This document shows positions 60,389 through 64,000 of a stretch of 64,000 bases of DNA, piece after piece. Every line of letters begins with the position of its first letter. Within the stretch, counting starts at the first letter, position 1. The DNA is from DASXUX01 sp036504595 (lineage in GTDB: Bacteria > Planctomycetota > SZUA-567 > H5-PLA8): the NCBI GenBank assembly GCA_036504595.1, contig DASXUX010000001.1, positions 62,001-126,000 of the forward strand, written 5' to 3'. The notes beneath the pieces are model-generated. The model was not told the origin of the DNA. It ran no database searches and saw nothing but the letters and a program-made list of their open reading frames with translations. The position numbers and the translations under genes were made by a program.

Positions 60389-61909
60389 TTAGTGCCACTT
60401 CAGCGGCCAGCGCTTTCCGCCCGGTGGGGCGACGTAATGTCGCCGGGCGACAGCTTCGGAGTTCCCCATGTAGCTACTAATTTCGAGCGTGGAAAAACCG
60501 GAGTGCCCAAGTGAGGTGCCGAAGCAGTGTCGCCATTCATCTGCACCGTAATCCCAGAACTCGCCGGTGCCATTGACCGAAGCCTTCGCTGCTTCAATCA
60601 CAGGTGCCAACCCGGACGTAAAAGCCTTTGTTCCACTCCACAATCCGGGCAGCGTCTTCTTGCGCGGCATGTTTGGGTTGTCGCCAAGCGTCGAAGGAAA
60701 GAGCCAATCGGACGCCTGTGCCACAGTCGCCTCTTTCTGTTTCCGTTCTTTGATGCGAAGCTGTACTTGCTCTTTCAAAATGTCGTGCAGTTGAGTCTTT
60801 TCAATAGGAATGTTCCGTTCGCGTCCAGTCTTGGTGCCGATTATTCGAGCGCCCGATGCTCTGGAAGTAATCCGAATGTAACCGTTGTCCAAATATACGT
60901 CTGAGACTTTGAGCCACGCTTGCTCAGACCAACGCGGTCCAGCAAGGCACGCTACCCCTATCCACGCTCGCCAATAAGGCCAAGGCTTCAGTGAGTCCAG
61001 CAGCGTAATCAGGTCATCATAATGGCGGATAGCCTTGATGTTTTCCGGGTGCCGTGCAACGCCCGGAATGGGCGCAAGCCTTTCCATCGGGTTCTCTGGC
61101 AGTTCATATTTGCGGAACGCCCACGAGAAGAAGGACGACACGTAAGCGCGAACCTTCCGCTTCGTGCTTGGCGAAAGCGGCTGTTCGTTGAAATTCCGCT
61201 TCGAGTGCCGTTTGCATTTGTGTTCGCGTCCACGGTACGTTTCCACCCAGCCGTCGATGTCGCCGGGGCGAACTTTGACGAGCGGCTTCGATGCGCCAAC
61301 AAAACAGACGAAGTTTTCGAGAACTGCCGTCGCAGCGGTGACAGTGCTCTCGCTACGACCTTTCGGGTACGACACCTTCCATTCATCGACAGCTTCGCCA
61401 AGGGTGATCGTGACGTGCTTCCCGGACTCACGATGCAGTGTCTCTGCACGGTACAGAAGGTCGGCGTTTGCCCGCTTCAGGTCCACTATTTCCTTCTCAC
61501 GTTCAGCGCGAAGCCGTCGTTCTTCGGCAAGTTCCTTTGACTCGTATTGAACTTCATCGAATAGGGGTCGTAACGACAGGAAACTTGCCGCTGGGTCTGC
61601 ACCGCCCTTAATTGCTACGAGCGGTTCGGGTCGCTTAACGCCCTTGCCGAAAAAGATGTCGAAAGCCTTCGGTTCCAGTGTAGAACAGACGGGGTGTTTG
61701 GGGTCCCAAAATTCGGGGTGGTTGACAAGGCGTTCAAGATCACGGCAGATGTCATTTGCCTTGCCTTCGTCCCGCGTTTCGAGTCCCTTGTTGATCGTCT
61801 TTTGAGAAAGCGGGTGAACGAAGATGACGCACCAGCCGGGACGGTTTGGCGGTTGGTGTGGGTTGACCTTCACCCACTTTGGCGGCTTGGTTAAGGGCCT
61901 GTCGTCCAT
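60389..61909 (-). CDS. Tyrosine integrase of element 2
   Basis: The 506-residue protein has an N-terminal region with a coiled stretch (ELAEERRLRAEREKEIVDLKRANADL), a core-binding domain, and catalytic boxes: LAGPRWSEQAWLKVSDV (box I Arg), GADEWRHCFGTSLGH (box II with WRH) and MGNSEAVARRHYVAP with the nucleophile Tyr. It is homologous to the integrase at 62274 (PRFTEQ, SEWRHC, RRHYIAP). It starts 137 bases from attR, with the CTTATAACG repeats in between, so it is the integrase for this element. Confidence 0.92.
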   Translation of the reverse strand: MDDRPLTKPPKWVKVNPHQPPNRPGWCVIFVHPLSQKTINKGLETRDEGKANDICRDLERLVNHPEFWDPKHPVCSTLEPKAFDIFFGKGVKRPEPLVAIKGGADPAASFLSLRPLFDEVQYESKELAEERRLRAEREKEIVDLKRANADLLYRAETLHRESGKHVTITLGEAVDEWKVSYPKGRSESTVTAATAVLENFVCFVGASKPLVKVRPGDIDGWVETYRGREHKCKRHSKRNFNEQPLSPSTKRKVRAYVSSFFSWAFRKYELPENPMERLAPIPGVARHPENIKAIRHYDDLITLLDSLKPWPYWRAWIGVACLAGPRWSEQAWLKVSDVYLDNGYIRITSRASGARIIGTKTGRERNIPIEKTQLHDILKEQVQLRIKERKQKEATVAQASDWLFPSTLGDNPNMPRKKTLPGLWSGTKAFTSGLAPVIEAAKASVNGTGEFWDYGADEWRHCFGTSLGHSGFSTLEISSYMGNSEAVARRHYVAPPGGKRWPLKWH

Positions 61910-61926
61910 GCTCGACTCCCGATTTC

Positions 61927-61972
61927 CTTATAACGTCCTTATAACGTTTTCCGGGGGACGGCTTATAACGGG
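61927..61972. promoter_or_regulatory. Candidate arm-type sites, right end of element 2 (three CTTATAACG repeats)
   Basis: CTTATAACG starts at 61927, 61938 and 61962 in the same orientation as the three at the left end. They lie in the promoter region of the integrase gene, so bound integrase could also repress its own transcription. Confidence 0.65.
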
Positions 61973-62025
61973 ACGACAAGGCGGTGTCAACGTAAGTTGT
62001 ACTGTGCTACCAAGTTGCGTGATTC

Positions 62026-62042
62026 ATTGACGTTGTGTTATT
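62026..62042. promoter_or_regulatory. 17-bp dispersed palindrome, copy 10
   Basis: ATTGACGTTGTGTTATT lies 4 bases before the tRNA-Met sequence at the right end of element 2. It is the most diverged copy. It replaces the native upstream region of the tRNA and might influence its transcription. Confidence 0.55.
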
Positions 62043-62045
62043 CGT

Positions 62046-62084
62046 CGGGCCCGTAGCTCAGCGGTGAGAGCGAGGGACTCATAA
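62046..62084. other. attR of element 2
   Basis: This 39-bp copy is identical to 28019-28057. Here it continues into the tRNA 3' half, so the element supplies the 5' half of the functional tRNA. Confidence 0.88.
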
Positions 62085-62119
62085 TCCCCAGGTCGCTGGT
62101 TCGAATCCAGCCGGGCCTA
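62047..62119 (+). tRNA. tRNA-Met (anticodon CAT)
   Basis: The cloverleaf is complete: acceptor GGGCCCG with CGGGCCT, D arm GCTC..GAGC, anticodon loop CTCATAA, and T arm GCTGG-TTCGAAT-CCAGC. An Ile2 tRNA, which also carries CAT before modification, cannot be excluded. It is the integration target of element 2. Confidence 0.92.
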
Positions 62120-62172
62120 TTTTATGGAAGCAGTTCGGACGAAAAAGATTGCGTTTTTCATAGGTAAACAGC

Positions 62173-62235
62173 ATCCCCGAGGTCGCTGCGGGGTAATGCA
62201 GATCGCTCCAAAATACGTAATGCAAACGTAATGCA
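62173..62235. repeat. tRNA-like fragment and three GTAATGCA repeats before integrase 3
   Basis: ATCCCCGAGGTCGCTG (62173-62188) repeats 62084-62098 of the tRNA with one inserted base. Three GTAATGCA units follow at 62193, 62217 and 62228. They lie between the tRNA and the third integrase and may be its arm-type sites with an att remnant. Confidence 0.5.
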
Positions 62236-62273
62236 GATCGGGTAGACTTCCAGCAGTTTTGGGGGTCTAACTT

Positions 62274-63854
62274 GTGGGTTCGCAGTCGATCAAACCGTAC
62301 CAGGTCGCCGGTCGCAAGACATGGGCGGTCACTTATACGCATCCGTCCAAAGGCCGCCGCAACAGAAATCTCGGCACCGAAAATGAAATCGAAGCGAAAA
62401 CCAAGGCGCTCGATCTGGAGCGTATCCTCAACGACCCAAGCATCTGGGACGCGCAGCCTGACGACGAGCGATTGCGTGATTTCGACCCGCGCGCCATTGA
62501 AGCCTTCTTCGATTTTCTCCCGCAGCCGAAGAAAGCTCTGACGAAGATCGACCCTGAGCATCACGAGAGCCTTAGAAAAGTCCTGAATGCTCTGGACTCG
62601 ATTCCCGCGCAGCAGAGGCCGCCAGCCTCGATTCGCGTTGCCACTACAGATGCGAACGAGGCCCGCCAGAAGCAGGCGGATGCCGAACGCAAGATCGCGC
62701 GGCTGGAACAAGAGAAGGCGGCGCTGGAGTCGGAGAATCGTGATTACCGCCGAAAGCTCAACAAGCACTGCACAACCAAACTGGAAGCCGCCGTTGCAGA
62801 GTTCCAGACGCACTACAAGGGCCGTACCAAGCACACCACGGGTCAGGTCAACGCAGTTCTCAAGAGCTTCTCAACTTGCGTCATTGGTGGAAAGCCGCTT
62901 GGAGTGCAGCTTCTCGGCGATGTCCATTCGAATCACATCAACAACTGGCTTGCGGACTACAAAGGCACGCGAAAGAACGCGACCGGCGTTAGCCAGACGA
63001 CGCGCGCAAAGTGCCGCCGCTACCTCTCAACTTTCTGGACGTGGGCGTTTACGCATTACGATCTTTCCGAGAATCCAATCGAGAAGGCGTTGCCGGTAGC
63101 CGGAACAGCGCCGGAGCACATCGTTGCGATTCGCCGCTACGAAGACTTGATCGCGTTGATTGACGGGCTTGCGGACTGGCCGTACTGGCAGGCCTGGGTT
63201 GCCGTGGCAGTTCTCGCAGGGCCACGATTCACCGAACAGGTCTATCTCAAAACCTCAGATGTTCTTCTGGAATCGAATTACATCCGCATCGCCACGCGCG
63301 CGAGCGGCCGCGTTAAAACTGGCCCTAAGACCGGCAAGGAGCGCAACGTCCCCGTTGAGCAAACGAAACTACTGCCGATCTTGAAGAAACACTTACAGAC
63401 TCTAACGAGCAACACGCCTTGGCTGTTCCCGTCACTTGCAGAGGCGCCGGCGAACCCGAAGCAATTGCGCAGCAGCATTTGGCGCAACGAAACCTTTATG
63501 GATTACTGGCTCACGAAGAAAAAGCGCGTCGGCATTTCAGACTTGGCGCGCCAAAAGGCAAAGAGCGAGGCAGAGTACTGGAATTACAGTCAGTCCGAGT
63601 GGCGGCACTGCGCGGGCACCGCCATGGGCCACGCGGGCCTGAGCGCGTTGCAGATCAGCCAGTGGCTCGGCAACAGCGAAGACATCTGCCGACGCCATTA
63701 CATCGCGCCCATCGGCGCAAGACCCTGGCCGTTGAAGTACCACGGTGACTCAGAGACAAGCAGCGAGGGAACCGCCAATGACACGCCGCGAGATTTATCA
63801 CGAGATCCTTTACCTCGCGATGCTCAACATTCGAACCGCAGCGCAAGCCGGTGA
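62274..63854 (+). CDS. Tyrosine integrase of a third element
   Basis: The 526-residue protein is homologous to the integrase at 60389: coiled region EARQKQADAERKIARLEQEKAALESENRDYRRKL, box I LAGPRFTEQVYLKTSDV, box II QSEWRHCAGTAMGH, and GNSEDICRRHYIAP with the nucleophile Tyr. GTG 62274 follows GGGGGT. It reads away from the tRNA, so a further element probably lies to its right. The next gene starts 77 bases before its stop. Confidence 0.9.
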   Translation: MGSQSIKPYQVAGRKTWAVTYTHPSKGRRNRNLGTENEIEAKTKALDLERILNDPSIWDAQPDDERLRDFDPRAIEAFFDFLPQPKKALTKIDPEHHESLRKVLNALDSIPAQQRPPASIRVATTDANEARQKQADAERKIARLEQEKAALESENRDYRRKLNKHCTTKLEAAVAEFQTHYKGRTKHTTGQVNAVLKSFSTCVIGGKPLGVQLLGDVHSNHINNWLADYKGTRKNATGVSQTTRAKCRRYLSTFWTWAFTHYDLSENPIEKALPVAGTAPEHIVAIRRYEDLIALIDGLADWPYWQAWVAVAVLAGPRFTEQVYLKTSDVLLESNYIRIATRASGRVKTGPKTGKERNVPVEQTKLLPILKKHLQTLTSNTPWLFPSLAEAPANPKQLRSSIWRNETFMDYWLTKKKRVGISDLARQKAKSEAEYWNYSQSEWRHCAGTAMGHAGLSALQISQWLGNSEDICRRHYIAPIGARPWPLKYHGDSETSSEGTANDTPRDLSRDPLPRDAQHSNRSASR

Positions 63855-64000
63855 CGCGGCGCAATGCTACATCGAGTCGCATCACGTCCACAATCTACCG
63901 AGTCTGCTCAACGAAATTGGCGACGATGAAAAGCACGCGTACTACTGGGATGTTGAGCGGCCCGACTACATCCAGGGCTGCAAGAATTTGCGCTACCGCG
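63778..64000 (+). CDS. Hypothetical protein, 5' part only
   Basis: ATG 63778, after GAGGGA, opens a frame that runs out of the window (TRREIYHEILYLAMLNIRTAAQ...). It overlaps the integrase end by 77 bases, implying coupling. The start is helical and Tyr-rich; no family is recognised. Confidence 0.6.
   Translation, partial: MTRREIYHEILYLAMLNIRTAAQAGDAAQCYIESHHVHNLPSLLNEIGDDEKHAYYWDVERPDYIQGCKNLRYR

Noticed and set aside
62079..62834. 251-codon open frame antisense to integrase 3
   Set aside because: Its C-terminus GPAGFEPATWGL is the usual antisense reading of a tRNA, and the rest overlaps a confident integrase.

Overview
The window looks like the chromosome of a GC-rich, environmental Gram-negative bacterium, most likely of the PVC group (Planctomycetota or relatives). 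I infer this from TMTC-type membrane TPR proteins, a transmembrane Ser/Thr kinase with an extracellular ligand-binding domain, a secreted GH29 fucosidase, a secreted nucleoside hydrolase, YgiQ, and many families of short tandem heptamer repeats between and even inside genes. No 16S gene or other species marker is present, so this is an inference.

Layout. (1) 1-17.4 kb is resident chromosome: two tandem TMTC-like genes, a Lys/Ala-rich basic protein, the receptor kinase, carbohydrate and nucleoside hydrolases, a metallophosphoesterase, a Uma2 nuclease and YgiQ. Heptamer repeats and palindromes fill the gaps and are embedded in frame in at least three genes. (2) tRNA-Arg(CCT) at 17.45 kb carries an 8.5-kb integrated element (17480-26004) bounded by a 46-bp direct repeat. 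It encodes a ribbon-helix-helix protein, an excisionase-like protein, a tyrosine integrase and a Rep_trans-type replication/relaxase protein. Its cargo is a 1,503-aa NACHT NTPase with 21 exact-length 34-aa repeats. Joining the two ends restores a single reading frame from the integrase across the att site up to the rep start, so excision should rebuild an RHH-xis-int-rep operon. (3) 26.0-28.0 kb is scar tissue: an integrase fragment, a truncated Cys-rich protein and one intact gene of an unnamed family that recurs in the next element.

(4) 28019-62084 is a second, 34-kb element in tRNA-Met(CAT), bounded by a 39-bp duplication of the tRNA 5' half, with three CTTATAACG-type repeats just inside each end and a tyrosine integrase at the right end. 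I see no capsid, terminase, portal or type IV secretion genes. Replication functions are an HUH Rep_1 protein and a P4-type SF3 helicase/primase. Regulatory and accessory genes include an XRE regulator, small HTH proteins, two HU-like proteins, lipoproteins and a serine recombinase. A 17-bp palindrome (consensus TTGACATTGTGTTAAC, centre CAA/TTG) occurs about ten times, nearly always between genes, and looks like an element-wide operator or recombination site.

The right 14 kb of this element is a co-directional defence stack: type I restriction-modification (hsdR, a six-helix membrane protein and a small ORF, then hsdM, hsdS), Kiwa (kwaA, kwaB), an unknown protein, an AT-hook protein coupled to a PD-(D/E)XK nuclease, and a helical protein coupled to a large QueC-like PP-loop enzyme fused to a C-terminal PD-(D/E)XK nuclease domain. 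This last pair and the repeat-rich NACHT protein are the best candidates for undescribed immune systems. (5) 62.1-64 kb holds the restored tRNA-Met, a third integrase homologous to the second element's, and the start of a further gene, suggesting another element stacked on the same tRNA and running out of the window.
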